A stretch of 55,189 nt of DNA from NCBI GenBank assembly GCA_015490795.1, contig WFXD01000001.1:1-55189 (forward strand). Reading direction: 5' to 3'. Under the pieces are notes generated by a model. It saw only the letters and a program-made list of their open reading frames with translations. It was not told where the DNA came from and did not search any database. Position numbers and translations under genes: made by a program. The DNA is from Gammaproteobacteria bacterium (GTDB lineage Bacteria > Pseudomonadota > Gammaproteobacteria > Chromatiales > Chromatiaceae). Below are positions 27,096 to 36,149 of this stretch, in pieces. The stretch's first letter is position 1. Every line of letters begins with the position of its first letter.

Positions 27096-27986
27096 ATGAA
27101 CAGACAATTCCACTCTATTGGTCTCATTGCAAGACACCATGCCGTTGGAGTCAGAAGGACGCTGTGCCAACTGGGTGAGTTTCTGCATAAACGAAACCAC
27201 AATATTCTGCTGGAGAGCAGCATTGCAAATGAGCTTGAGAACTGGGAGTTTGGCTCTGCCACGCCCGAAGAGATTGCAAAAAACAGTGATCTGATCATTG
27301 TCGTTGGGGGTGATGGCACACTGCTTCATGCCGCGCGCAGCATGGCGGATCGGGAGATCCCGCTGCTTGGCATCAATCTTGGCAGGCTCGGCTTTCTGAC
27401 CGATATATCCACAGACAATATGCGCCAGGCGCTTGAGCAGATCCTTGATGGCGATTATGAAGAGGAGGAGCGTTTTCTGCTCCAGGCCGAAGTGGGACAG
27501 CCGGGGGAACCTGGAGTCAGCTGCACCGCCTTCAATGATGTGGTGATCCACAAATGGAATGTGGCTCGAATGATTGAGTTCGAGACCCATGTGGACGGGC
27601 GTTTCGTCGAGACCCAGCGCGCGGACGGGTTGATTATCGCCACGCCCACCGGCTCTACGGCCTATGCCCTCTCCGGCGGCGGCCCGCTGCTGGACCCTGC
27701 CCTGAATGCACTGGTGCTGGTTCCAATCTGTCCCCACACCCTCAGCAACAGGCCGATTGTTGTGAGCGGAGATTGCAAGATCGATATTGTTATCTGCGGA
27801 AGAACAGACCCGAAAAACGTGCGGGTCACCTGTGATGGCGACAGCAGCCTGGCCTCATCAGCTGAGGATCGAATCCATATCAGCAGATACGAGCATACCA
27901 TCCGGTTGATCCACCCCTCGGGGCATGACCATTTCAACCTGCTGCGCCATAAACTGGGTTGGAGCGAGCATCCGGTCAGAAATTAG
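27096..27986 (+). CDS. nadK: NAD kinase
   Basis: The 296-residue enzyme phosphorylates NAD to NADP. The GGDGT catalytic motif is at about residue 72 (IIVVGGDGTLLHAAR), NE/D-type substrate residues lie near FNDVVIHKWN (148), and the TGSTAYALSGGGPLLDP motif is near 187. It is divergent from hrcA, as in many gammaproteobacteria, and ends 7 bases before the convergent tolC-like gene stop. Confidence 0.97.
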   Translation: MNRQFHSIGLIARHHAVGVRRTLCQLGEFLHKRNHNILLESSIANELENWEFGSATPEEIAKNSDLIIVVGGDGTLLHAARSMADREIPLLGINLGRLGFLTDISTDNMRQALEQILDGDYEEEERFLLQAEVGQPGEPGVSCTAFNDVVIHKWNVARMIEFETHVDGRFVETQRADGLIIATPTGSTAYALSGGGPLLDPALNALVLVPICPHTLSNRPIVVSGDCKIDIVICGRTDPKNVRVTCDGDSSLASSAEDRIHISRYEHTIRLIHPSGHDHFNLLRHKLGWSEHPVRN

Positions 27987-27993
27987 CTGTTTT

Positions 27994-29322
27994 TTATTCA
28001 AGCCAGGGGGTTATATTCTCAAGATCAGCCCGCGACAGGCTGCCGGCTGCCTGCTTGAGGCGCAGGCCATTCAGAATATAATCATACCGCACAAAGGAGT
28101 AGTCACGACGGGCCCGGTAGAGGTTGCGCTGCTCCGTCAGCACATCCACCATCGTCCTTGTCCCCACTTCCTGCCCCGCCTCTGTTGCCTCTAGCGCACT
28201 CTTTGCGGAGATGGTGGTTGCCTTCAGCGCCTCTACCCGGCTGATGCTTGAAACTACGCCACGGTAGGCGTCCCTGACCTGCCGCTTGACGGCTCGGCGC
28301 TCCCTGTCCAGATTCTGTTGCGCCTTTTCAAAGTCAAAACGGGCCTGTCGGGTACGTGAGGTTGTGCCACCACCCAAATAGAGCGGCACATTCAATTGCA
28401 GACCAATACTGCTGGTGTCACTATCAGAGGCGCGCGCAGCACTGCTTCGGCTGATTGTATGTGAACCCACAATGGCCAGTGTGGGGTAGTGACCTGCCCG
28501 TTGCAGCTCGATATTTTGCCGTGCCACGGCTGTGGCACTGCGCAGTGCCACAAGTTTCGGGTTCTGTTGCAGCGCAATCTCACTCCATTGGTCTATGGAA
28601 TCGGGCACTGGTCTGCTCAATGGCAAATCTGCTGTCAGCCGTGCCAGTCTCTTTTCGCTGTCACCAATAATTTCATGCAGTGCTTCCCAGGCATCATCCA
28701 GTTCATTTTCTGCCTGGATCTCATCCGCCCTGGCCTTGTCGTAGGCTGCCTGCGCCTCATGCACAGAAGTGATAGCAATCAGCCCGACATCGAATTGCTG
28801 TTGAGCCTGTTCAAGCTGTCGAAGTATCGCCTTCTTCTCTGCATGCGAAAAACCGAGGGTGTCCTGCGCGGAGAGCACATCAAAGTAGGCCTGTGCAATG
28901 CGCATAATCAGGCTTTGCCGCTCTGTTTCGTAGTTGGCCTCGGCCTGGGCGATCTGATTATCAGACTGCTGTAGTTGAATCCAGTAGTCTTTGCGGTAGA
29001 GGGGTTGATTCAGGTTCAATGAAAATACCGTCTTGTCAGAGATACTCTTTCCTGTGCTATAGGTCGTATATGCCATGCCGCTTGTGGAGGGTTTGACCTT
29101 GCTGTAGGTGCGATTGGCATCACCACTCACTGAAAGCGTGGGGCGCAATTGCGCCAGTGCCTGTGGGCGGCTCTCACGCACTGAATCACGCTCTGCGCGC
29201 ATCACTTGCAACTGAGGATCATTTTGCAGCCCCAGTTCATACGTTTGAACCAGATCCAGCGCATAAACCGGCAAAAATCCAGACAAGAGAAGGAGAGACA
29301 ACAGGGTTGACAGCTTTTTCAT
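27994..29322 (-). CDS. TolC family outer membrane channel protein
   Basis: The 442-residue protein has a 21-residue signal peptide (ending PVYA), then LDLVQTYELGLQNDPQLQVM and two repeated TolC halves (NQPLYRKDYWIQLQQSDNQI near 107; LNVPLYLGGGTTSRTRQARF near 312). TolC trimers form the outer-membrane exit of type I secretion and multidrug efflux. No membrane-fusion partner is adjacent. It lies 171 bases downstream of the outer-membrane barrel gene on the same strand. Confidence 0.92.
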   Translation of the reverse strand: MKKLSTLLSLLLLSGFLPVYALDLVQTYELGLQNDPQLQVMRAERDSVRESRPQALAQLRPTLSVSGDANRTYSKVKPSTSGMAYTTYSTGKSISDKTVFSLNLNQPLYRKDYWIQLQQSDNQIAQAEANYETERQSLIMRIAQAYFDVLSAQDTLGFSHAEKKAILRQLEQAQQQFDVGLIAITSVHEAQAAYDKARADEIQAENELDDAWEALHEIIGDSEKRLARLTADLPLSRPVPDSIDQWSEIALQQNPKLVALRSATAVARQNIELQRAGHYPTLAIVGSHTISRSSAARASDSDTSSIGLQLNVPLYLGGGTTSRTRQARFDFEKAQQNLDRERRAVKRQVRDAYRGVVSSISRVEALKATTISAKSALEATEAGQEVGTRTMVDVLTEQRNLYRARRDYSFVRYDYILNGLRLKQAAGSLSRADLENITPWLE

Positions 29323-29397
29323 GATATTCCGGTTCTCATGCTATTCCATAGCTTAGCGTTAGTGCGATATGAGCGATGGCATGATAATAGCAGATAC

Positions 29398-29432
29398 ATT
29401 GCCGGACAGGTTCACTCTGTTCCGGGGGCAAT
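29398..29432 (-). terminator. Hairpin behind the long ABC operon
   Basis: ATTGCC (29398-29403) pairs with GGCAAT (29427-29432), and the inner CGGACAG with CTGTTCCG apart from one bulge. It lies about 60 bases beyond the barrel gene stop, before tolC. There is no T run, so it may be a weak terminator or an mRNA end stabiliser. Confidence 0.45.
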
Positions 29433-29457
29433 AGACCCTCCTGTTGATTGATGGAGG

Positions 29458-29499
29458 CCAGAGCACCAGACACTAAAACCAGAGCACCAGACACTAAAA
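29458..29499. repeat. Perfect 21-bp tandem duplication over a gene end
   Basis: Two identical 21-base units beginning CCAGAGCACC and ending CACTAAAA lie head to tail at 29458-29478 and 29479-29499. The second unit contains the stop and last codon of the barrel gene (minus strand). It looks like a recent slippage duplication. Confidence 0.85.
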
Positions 29500-30696
29500 A
29501 TAGAGTCGAAACTCCACATTGATGGATTTTGGGTAGGCGCCAAACTCACTCTTTAGCGCGCCACTCTCTGGCTCGCTTCCAAACGGGATGTTGGCATTAA
29601 CCACCATCTCAGACTCATCGGATAGTGAATAGGTGGTGTTAAGCGAAAGAAGGTGTGATCGGTCATCCAGGTTGCTGATCATGACGGCCTCGCCAATAAG
29701 CAGTGGGGTAATGTCGTAGCTGCCACCCAATGCGCTGTATCGGCGGGCAAGGTATTGGCTGCCACCCTCTGTCAATCTCCTCTGATAGCGAGAGGCGGCG
29801 CTGGCGCCAAGGCCGTTGTAAAACAGCTCCAGTCGAAGCTCCAGGCTGCTTTCCCAACGGTGTTCCAGGCCGAGGGTGAACTGTCGATAGTCGCCAGCAG
29901 CAGAGTCGGCATGGTGCCCCTCCAGCCGGATGCCCAGCCACTCGAACAGTTCACCTTGCAGGGCACCGCCGATAATGTTTCTATTCACCACCCGCCCAAG
30001 CAGGAGTGTCCCCTCAAAATCACCATAGACATTTGACCAGCGCAGCAGGTTGGAGGCACGGCGGCTGTCGGGTTTGTTGCTCCAGCCAGTGTCACTGTTG
30101 GCATCGGCTTTATAGCCCAGCACACTGATCAATGAGAGTTGAGAAAAGTCACCCAGGCTGACCTCTGCACGCAAGGCATCGACGCCCTGTTTATAGAGGC
30201 GGTAAAAGGTTTGGGCGGCAAAGGGTGCAAAAAAATCATTGGGGGTGAAATAGAAGGTGGTCGCCAGGTTGATCGCTTGTCTGCCAATGGTCAGATCCAG
30301 CCTCCGGCCAGACCAGCGCAGTGCTAAACGGTCAATGGCAAAGCGCAGATAGCCACTGTTGCTGAAGCTGTGCTCAAGCAGGGCGCTGCGCTCAGTTGAC
30401 AAAGAGAGGTAGCCTCTGCCCCGCGATGCCTGCAAGGAGTTGGGGATATAGGTTTGATAGGCATTGAGCTCCAGGCTCCACGCCTCGCCGACACGGCCAT
30501 CGGCCATCAGCCGCGCAAGGCCTGCCATGCCGGATCTGCTGCTCTCCGGGTATCGGTTGGCACTGGCGAAACTGCGTATCAGGCCTCGCAGATCCATGGC
30601 GGCCTGTTCACTTTGCCACTCATAAAAGGCCAGTATCTTTCCCGGCCATGCAGCGGCAGCTATCAGCAACATAGCGACGGCAGCTTTCATGCTCAT
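29494..30696 (-). CDS. Putative outer-membrane beta-barrel protein of ABC operon
   Basis: The 400-residue protein has a signal peptide ([20 protein letters not shown]...ILA). The rest shows alternating aromatic/hydrophobic strands (GYLRFAIDRLALRWSGRRLD, LDLTIGRQAINLATTFYFTP, FTLGLEHRWESSLELRLELF) and ends in Phe (NVEFRLYF), as in barrels recognised by BAM. No named family is certain; a DUF1302- or porin-like fold is possible. Its start overlaps the ATPase stop by four bases, linking it to the FtsX-type ABC transporter. It is inferred to be the outer-membrane end of that system. Confidence 0.6.
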   Translation of the reverse strand: MSMKAAVAMLLIAAAAWPGKILAFYEWQSEQAAMDLRGLIRSFASANRYPESSRSGMAGLARLMADGRVGEAWSLELNAYQTYIPNSLQASRGRGYLSLSTERSALLEHSFSNSGYLRFAIDRLALRWSGRRLDLTIGRQAINLATTFYFTPNDFFAPFAAQTFYRLYKQGVDALRAEVSLGDFSQLSLISVLGYKADANSDTGWSNKPDSRRASNLLRWSNVYGDFEGTLLLGRVVNRNIIGGALQGELFEWLGIRLEGHHADSAAGDYRQFTLGLEHRWESSLELRLELFYNGLGASAASRYQRRLTEGGSQYLARRYSALGGSYDITPLLIGEAVMISNLDDRSHLLSLNTTYSLSDESEMVVNANIPFGSEPESGALKSEFGAYPKSINVEFRLYF

Positions 30697-31388
30697 CCCT
30701 TGCGCAGCTCATCCTCTTCCAGCTGGCCATCCCGCAGCCGAATCAGACGCCGCGCCCTCTCCATGACATGCTGGTCATGGGTTGAAAAGAGGAAGGTGAT
30801 CCCTTGCTCCTGATTCAGTTTTTGCATCAGATCCAGCAGTGACTCTGCGGTATGGGAGTCGACATTGGCTGTGGGTTCATCCGCCAGAATGATCGCCGGC
30901 CGGGTGACAATGGCGCGGGCAATGGCCACCCGCTGCTGCTGGCCGCCCGACATCTCATCCGGTCGCCGCCTCTCCAGCCCCTCCAGCCCGACATCTTTTA
31001 AGATCGACATCACACGCTCATGGCACTCTGCCTCATCCACACCTTGCAGATCCAGCACAAACCCGGCATTTTCATAGGCGGTCATGACCGGGATCAGGTT
31101 GTAGGCCTGGAAGACAAACCCGATGCGGTTTTTTCGCACATTAGAGAGTGCGCTGGCGCTAAGGGTGGCAAGGTTTATCTGATCGACCCACACCTCCCCC
31201 TCACTGGGCTGATCCAGGCCGCCAATAAGGTTCAGCACACTGGTCTTGCCTGAGCCAGAGGGGCCGCACAGGGCGGCAAAGTCACCGCTTTGAATAGCCA
31301 GTGACAGCTGATCAACGGCCTTGACATCGATCTTGCCCTGTTGATAGATCTTGCTGACACACTTCAATTGCACGATGGGATCATTCAT
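30693..31388 (-). CDS. ABC transporter ATP-binding protein (LolD/MacB type)
   Basis: The 231-residue ATPase has Walker [10 protein letters not shown] (about residues 40-48), the [20 protein letters not shown] segment near 90, the signature [15 protein letters not shown] near 145, and Walker [14 protein letters not shown] near 165. The LolD/MacB subclass works with FtsX-fold permeases by mechanotransmission rather than substrate import. The two permease genes upstream are the obvious partners. Confidence 0.92.
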   Translation of the reverse strand: MNDPIVQLKCVSKIYQQGKIDVKAVDQLSLAIQSGDFAALCGPSGSGKTSVLNLIGGLDQPSEGEVWVDQINLATLSASALSNVRKNRIGFVFQAYNLIPVMTAYENAGFVLDLQGVDEAECHERVMSILKDVGLEGLERRRPDEMSGGQQQRVAIARAIVTRPAIILADEPTANVDSHTAESLLDLMQKLNQEQGITFLFSTHDQHVMERARRLIRLRDGQLEEDELRKG

Positions 31389-31425
31389 GATGGCATTCCA
31401 TTACTTAACCCTTGGATTCGTTGGT

Positions 31426-32664
31426 TCAGTTGATCTTCAGGCTATCAACCGGCGGCACCCGCCCGGCCCGCCACGCAGGGTAGGCGCCTGAGGTGAGCGC
31501 CAGGGCAAACAGCCCGCACAGGATGGCAATGATGCTCTCTTTAAAGAGCCTGACCTTCATTACGGGGTCGATCAGTACACCGCCAAAATCCATATCGTCA
31601 CCGTAGGCGGCAGAGAGGTCGATGCCCACTTCACTCATGTAGATATACCAGGGGGTGGAGATGATGATGCCGACCATCAGCCCCACCACTGCCAGCCAGA
31701 AGGATTCGATCATCACCAGGCGAAACAGGCCGCCAGGCGTCATGCCCACGGCCATCATCACGCCAAACTCATGCTTGCGCTCCAGCACGCTCATCAACAT
31801 GGTGTTGAGAATGCCTGCCGCCACCAGCAGTGCAATCAGCAGCTGGCTGATGTAGTTGCTGCTTTTGTCCAATGCGATCATGCCCGCCAGATCGGGTTGC
31901 GACTCCTGCCAGCTCAGCACCTCTGCCCTGGCATAGACCGGCAACGCCGCCAGGGTATCGCGTGTGGCGCGGGTATGGCGCTGGTCATCCAGCATCAACG
32001 CCACCAGCGTGGCCTCATCCGGCCTGTATTGCAGAATCTTTTGTACCCGGGCGATGGGCAGCAGTGCCATGCTGCTGTCCACTTCACTGATGCCGGTTTT
32101 AAAAATGCCGCTGACCCGCTCTATGGCGCTGACAATCTCGCCATGGGCATCGGTGGTGGTGTAGACCACTTTTTTGCCAATACGCAGACGCAGCTTCTCT
32201 GCCAGTTTTACGCCCACCACAATGCCTGGGGCATTGGCGTTGGCAAACAGGCTGCCTTCGATGATGGAGCGTATAAAGAGGTTGTTGCTCTCCCGCTCCT
32301 GTGCAGGGTCAATGGCCATGAACATGCCACCAATGCTTTTATGGGCGCTGGCAAACATCGCCTGGCCGCTGATGCGCACCATGGCATCGACCACTTCGGG
32401 GCGCAGCAGCGCCTCGGCTCGCAACTGCTGCACATTGCCCAGCCGCTTTTTCAGGCTGGGCGCCCGGTTGTGATCGATGGGTGCAATGGTGATGTGCCCC
32501 ATGCCCATGCTGGCTCCGGCATCAATCATGCGGGTGTAGTAGTGGTCACCCGCGCCGGTGAAGGTCATGGCCAGCATCACGCCAAAGGCGATGGAGAAGG
32601 CGGTGATCAGGGTGCGGCGCTTGCGTCGCCACAGGTTGCGCCATGCCAGTCTGTTCAGCTTCAT
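31426..32664 (-). CDS. ABC transporter permease, FtsX/MacB fold (subunit 1)
   Basis: The 412-residue protein has an N-terminal membrane segment (RTLITAFSIAFGVMLAMTFT) followed by a periplasmic MacB_PCD domain (about 45-255) and three C-terminal membrane segments around 275-400, including the FtsX pattern LERKHEFGVMMAVGMTPGGL. It is 11 bases downstream of a paralogous permease, with which it probably forms a LolC/LolE-like heterodimer driving lipid or lipoprotein extraction from the inner membrane. Confidence 0.88.
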   Translation of the reverse strand: MKLNRLAWRNLWRRKRRTLITAFSIAFGVMLAMTFTGAGDHYYTRMIDAGASMGMGHITIAPIDHNRAPSLKKRLGNVQQLRAEALLRPEVVDAMVRISGQAMFASAHKSIGGMFMAIDPAQERESNNLFIRSIIEGSLFANANAPGIVVGVKLAEKLRLRIGKKVVYTTTDAHGEIVSAIERVSGIFKTGISEVDSSMALLPIARVQKILQYRPDEATLVALMLDDQRHTRATRDTLAALPVYARAEVLSWQESQPDLAGMIALDKSSNYISQLLIALLVAAGILNTMLMSVLERKHEFGVMMAVGMTPGGLFRLVMIESFWLAVVGLMVGIIISTPWYIYMSEVGIDLSAAYGDDMDFGGVLIDPVMKVRLFKESIIAILCGLFALALTSGAYPAWRAGRVPPVDSLKIN

Positions 32665-32675
32665 CTCATGACCTC

Positions 32676-33911
32676 TTATTGGTAATGGATGGCATCAATG
32701 GCTCTGATCCTGGCCACTTTTATTGCAGGATAAACGGCTGCCAGCGCGGCGACCACAAACAGAAAAATGATCGGGTTGATCAGGACATCCGGTGTGATAT
32801 AGGCGTACCAGACGGGGTCAAGCGCAATGCCTGCAAAGCTCAGATCCCCTGCAATGTGGGACATATCTATGCCATGAGCCTGGAAGTGGCTCGATGCCCA
32901 CCAGCCAAAGCCAAGCCCCAACAGGCTGGCCAGCAGGGTCTGTATCATCGCCTCAGCGTAGATGAGCGCAACACTCTGTGCCGGTGTCACGCCGATGGCC
33001 TTCATGATGCCAAACTGATGAATGCGCTCGAATACACTCATCAGTATCGCGTTGAGCACCACTGAGGCCACGGCAATGTAGGTGAAGATCAACATGATCA
33101 GGGTCTGCACATCGGCCGTCTCAAGAAAGCGTGCAATCACCGGCATCAGCTCACGCCAGTTGAGGGTTTCGTAGTCAGGCGCCAGTGCCGCTATCTGCCG
33201 GGTGGCGGCATCCAGGCTGATGGCGCTGCGGTCTGCACGCATGACGACAATCTCGTGGGCGCCTTCAGGCAGCGCCAGCATCTCTATCAGGGTCTGTTTG
33301 GGGAGCAGTACACTGCTGCTGTCGATAGTAGTGGCGACCGCCTTCAGGATGCCGCGCACTGTGAAGATCTCATTGGCCATGTAGCCATCGGCACTCTGAC
33401 CGATATAGACCAGTTCACTGCCGACTTTGGCATCCAGCAGACGCGCCAGTTTTTTCCCAATGACCACCCCGAACGGGGCATTTTGATCCAGCCACTGCCC
33501 GCTCATGATATGGCTGTGAATCTCTGTAACCTGTGGCTCATACAGCAGGTCTGTGCCTCTAAGCTGCACGCCCGAAGAGTTGCCTTCACTGGCCACCAGG
33601 CCAAAGCCAAAGCGCCGCCCGGTGGCATGAAAACCCTGGGCGCGGATTTCAGCCAGCAGGGCCTCTGAGTCGGCCATCGTGGAGTAGATATCGGGGTCAT
33701 CACGATAACCCCTGGCATGGATCTGGATATCACCCTGATTCATGACCACCACCTGCTGCTCGCTGCCCACTACCATCCCTTTCATCAGGGCGCCGTAGGT
33801 GATCATGATGGTGCAGGCAAAGGCCATCGCCAGTGTAGTCACCAGGGTGCGGTGCCAGTTTCTCACCACGCTGCGCAATGCAAGTGTCGTGATCTTCATC
33901 CGATGAGGCAT
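32676..33911 (-). CDS. ABC transporter permease, FtsX/MacB fold (subunit 2)
   Basis: The 411-residue protein has the same plan as its neighbour: an N-terminal membrane helix (TLVTTLAMAFACTIMITYGA), a periplasmic domain carrying GDIQIHARGYRDDPD, and a C-terminal FtsX domain with FERIHQFGIMKAIGVTPAQS. The start is ATG 33911; ATG 33899 is an alternative. It follows the LolA-like gene by 30 bases, matching the order carrier-permease-permease-ATPase-barrel. Confidence 0.88.
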   Translation of the reverse strand: MPHRMKITTLALRSVVRNWHRTLVTTLAMAFACTIMITYGALMKGMVVGSEQQVVVMNQGDIQIHARGYRDDPDIYSTMADSEALLAEIRAQGFHATGRRFGFGLVASEGNSSGVQLRGTDLLYEPQVTEIHSHIMSGQWLDQNAPFGVVIGKKLARLLDAKVGSELVYIGQSADGYMANEIFTVRGILKAVATTIDSSSVLLPKQTLIEMLALPEGAHEIVVMRADRSAISLDAATRQIAALAPDYETLNWRELMPVIARFLETADVQTLIMLIFTYIAVASVVLNAILMSVFERIHQFGIMKAIGVTPAQSVALIYAEAMIQTLLASLLGLGFGWWASSHFQAHGIDMSHIAGDLSFAGIALDPVWYAYITPDVLINPIIFLFVVAALAAVYPAIKVARIRAIDAIHYQ

Positions 33912-33941
33912 GGTGCGGGGCTTTGGCCCTGCAAGCTGTAT

Positions 33942-34721
33942 CTAACGCCTTTTAAGGTTGGATACTGAAAAAAAGTGGTCACTGATCTCAATGTCAAGCT
34001 CCAGCTTTTCATAGATAAACTCAGTGAACTCCTCTGGCTTATCCACAGGCACGACCCGCATCACAGCGGGGCGCATGCGTCCTGCCAACAGCTTCATGTC
34101 AGTGAAGGAGAAGGTGCGGACAAGCTGCATATCCTCATCATAAAACTGCTCGCTCAGGGGGGTTGACGAGTCCGCCAGCACTACCAGTATCACCTTGCCC
34201 CAAACCACTGCGGCCTCGGGTTTTGGTATCAATGTAAATTCAATGATGTTTTGCCCGTCCCGTACCCCTTCAAAACTGATACGCGCTATATAATCATCCT
34301 CCAGCCGCGCCTCTTTGACCAGATCGTCATTGGTCAGATGGCTGCCCATCCACGACCCCATCATCATGCCACTGGTGAGTCGAATCTTCCGGTCAGTCTT
34401 GGGCAGATAGGTGTAGATGTGATTGCCGGATTTCAGCGTTACTGTGCCGCGCTCTCGCTTCGGTTCCAACACCCGAAACAGCGTCTGCTCTTTGCCTTTC
34501 GACCACCCCTCCAGCCGCATGGTGCGGGTGTAGTGCCGGGTCTTGACCCGCATGGTGGTGATCGCATGGGAGGAGTTGCCGCGCCAGAGATCATCGACTG
34601 ACCTGAGGATCTCGCTGGCGCGTTTTGGGGTCTCTCCATCGGCTGTTGCCGCAGGGGGCAGCACGAGAAAGGGCACCAGCGCCAGGATGGAGAGCCACTT
34701 TGCTGAGCTGGTCTGTTGCAT
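33942..34721 (-). CDS. Outer membrane lipoprotein-sorting (LolA-like) periplasmic protein
   Basis: The 259-residue protein has a signal peptide (about 27 residues, ending ATADG). The mature part has the LolA-like half-barrel pattern of the 'outer membrane lipoprotein-sorting' family: HAITTMRVKTRHYTRTMRLE, FRVLEPKRERGTVTLKSGNH, IYTYLPKTDRKIRLTSGMMM, GSWMGSHLTNDDLVKEARLE. Such proteins are usually found beside MMPL or FtsX-type exporters and are thought to carry lipids or lipidated cargo across the periplasm. Cargo is unknown. Confidence 0.82.
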   Translation of the reverse strand: MQQTSSAKWLSILALVPFLVLPPAATADGETPKRASEILRSVDDLWRGNSSHAITTMRVKTRHYTRTMRLEGWSKGKEQTLFRVLEPKRERGTVTLKSGNHIYTYLPKTDRKIRLTSGMMMGSWMGSHLTNDDLVKEARLEDDYIARISFEGVRDGQNIIEFTLIPKPEAAVVWGKVILVVLADSSTPLSEQFYDEDMQLVRTFSFTDMKLLAGRMRPAVMRVVPVDKPEEFTEFIYEKLELDIEISDHFFSVSNLKRR

Positions 34722-34738
34722 CGGGGCTTTGCGCCGCC

Positions 34739-35338
34739 CTAATCCACTCTATGGACGGTTGATCGCCCTTCATCTGCCAGAATGTTCAGCACTCGCTCAC
34801 GCCAGGCATTGCGAAAGCGTGCGGCTATATTCTCATCGGCAAAGCCGCCCAGGATGCGGCCAAGATCTTCACCCATCGTGGGGGCAGCCGGGATATTGCC
34901 GGGGTCGTAGATCAGGGTGACCGCATCACCCGTTGAGATGCGTTCAAAGCGAAACCCCGGTTCCCCTGTTGGTTGAAATTGCAACAGGCCATCACGGGCA
35001 AACTGCCCACCCAGGCCATGGAAGCCATTGCCTGCCGCCGCCCCGGTCAACTGTGTAAATACCTGGCTGATGGGGCCGTTGGTGCCTTCATCCTGCGCGC
35101 CATAGACGGTTACTCTGATATCGCCGCGCTGTGGCATCTCATCACCCCAAAGCTCTTCCAGGGCACGTTTGACCAGCAGGAATCCTCCGGCAACGGTTGG
35201 GCAGGCGTGGCCTGACAATTTAGCAACATCATCATAGGTATAGGTAAATATACCGTCACCTGCGCCCAACAGCTCTCCCAGCGGGTCATACAGGCGAATG
35301 AGTGGTTTTTCAGGGAACATCAAAGATTCAGACATCAT
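34739..35338 (-). CDS. FmdE-like hypothetical protein
   Basis: The 199-residue protein has no signal peptide. The segment KLSGHACPTVAGGFLLVKRA with its HxCP core, followed by VTVYGAQDEGTNGPISQVFT, QLTGAAAGNGFHGLGG, resembles the FmdE family (named for subunit E of formylmethanofuran dehydrogenase), which often binds metal through His and Cys. No methanogenic pathway is present, so its role is unknown. It overlaps the fumarylacetoacetase-like gene by four bases and is 17 bases before the LolA-like gene. Confidence 0.5.
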   Translation of the reverse strand: MMSESLMFPEKPLIRLYDPLGELLGAGDGIFTYTYDDVAKLSGHACPTVAGGFLLVKRALEELWGDEMPQRGDIRVTVYGAQDEGTNGPISQVFTQLTGAAAGNGFHGLGGQFARDGLLQFQPTGEPGFRFERISTGDAVTLIYDPGNIPAAPTMGEDLGRILGGFADENIAARFRNAWRERVLNILADEGRSTVHRVD

Positions 35339-36144
35339 CTATTCCTACAGGTTATCGGATTGTTGAGTTGGCCAATGCCTTCAATGTTCACTGAAACATG
35401 ATCGCCATCGGCAAGAAACAGCGGTGGGGTGCGCGCAACACCAACGCCAGAGGGGGTTCCTGTCAGGATAACCGTGCCGGGCAGCAGCGTTGTATCCTGA
35501 CTCAGGTAGCTGATCAGCTGCGCGACAGAGAAGATCATCTCTGCGGTATTGCCCTGCTGCATTACCTGCCCATTGAGTACGGTACTGATATCCAGCGTCT
35601 GAGGATCGGCTATCTCGTCTGCGGTCACAAGCAGCGGCCCCAGCGGGCAAAAACTGTCGAAACCCTTGCCCCGCACCCACTGTCCACCACCTGCATGTTT
35701 TTGCCATTTTCGGGCAGAGATGTCATTGGCCGCAGTGTAGCCCAGCACATGGTTTAAGGCGTCATCCTCCGATACGTCCCTGGCTGTGCGGCCAATCACC
35801 ACTGCCAGCTCGGCTTCAAAATCCACCTCTGGCCCACGCGTGCAGCAGCTGGGCAGCACAATGGCGGCGCCAGGGTGTGTAACTGCTGTTGTGGGTTTCA
35901 TGAAAATAATCGGGTAGCTTGGCCGCTCTTTCCCTGTCTCTCGCGCATGTTCACGGTAATTCAGGCCGATGCAGAAGATATTGGAGGGCACAACAGGTGC
36001 CAGCAGTGACTGAACCGCCACCCGTTTGCCGGTTGCTGTTACCCCCTCATACAGATCACCATCCAGCAGCTCCGCGCTGCCCGCCCGGTACTGGCTGCCA
36101 AGGCGCACCTTCTGGTGCTCATCAAGAAAGCGGATGATCTTCAT
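35335..36144 (-). CDS. Fumarylacetoacetate hydrolase family protein
   Basis: The 269-residue FAH-fold protein has the N-terminal GLNYREHARETGKERPSYP segment, metal-binding acidic residues in GPEVDFEAELAVVIGRTARD (E-x-E...D type) near 108-127, GYTAANDISARKWQ near 142, and a LLPGTVILTGTPSGVG ending near 225. Family members hydrolyse or decarboxylate 2-oxo acids or acylpyruvates using Mg2+. The substrate cannot be told. Translational coupling to the FmdE-like gene suggests a joint function. Confidence 0.88.
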   Translation of the reverse strand: MKIIRFLDEHQKVRLGSQYRAGSAELLDGDLYEGVTATGKRVAVQSLLAPVVPSNIFCIGLNYREHARETGKERPSYPIIFMKPTTAVTHPGAAIVLPSCCTRGPEVDFEAELAVVIGRTARDVSEDDALNHVLGYTAANDISARKWQKHAGGGQWVRGKGFDSFCPLGPLLVTADEIADPQTLDISTVLNGQVMQQGNTAEMIFSVAQLISYLSQDTTLLPGTVILTGTPSGVGVARTPPLFLADGDHVSVNIEGIGQLNNPITCRNR

Positions 36145-36149
36145 GCCGC

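Noticed and set aside
31771..32685. A 304-codon plus-strand frame opposite the ABC permease
   Set aside because: His/Gln/Ala-rich antisense shadow; the minus-strand permease is clearly the gene.
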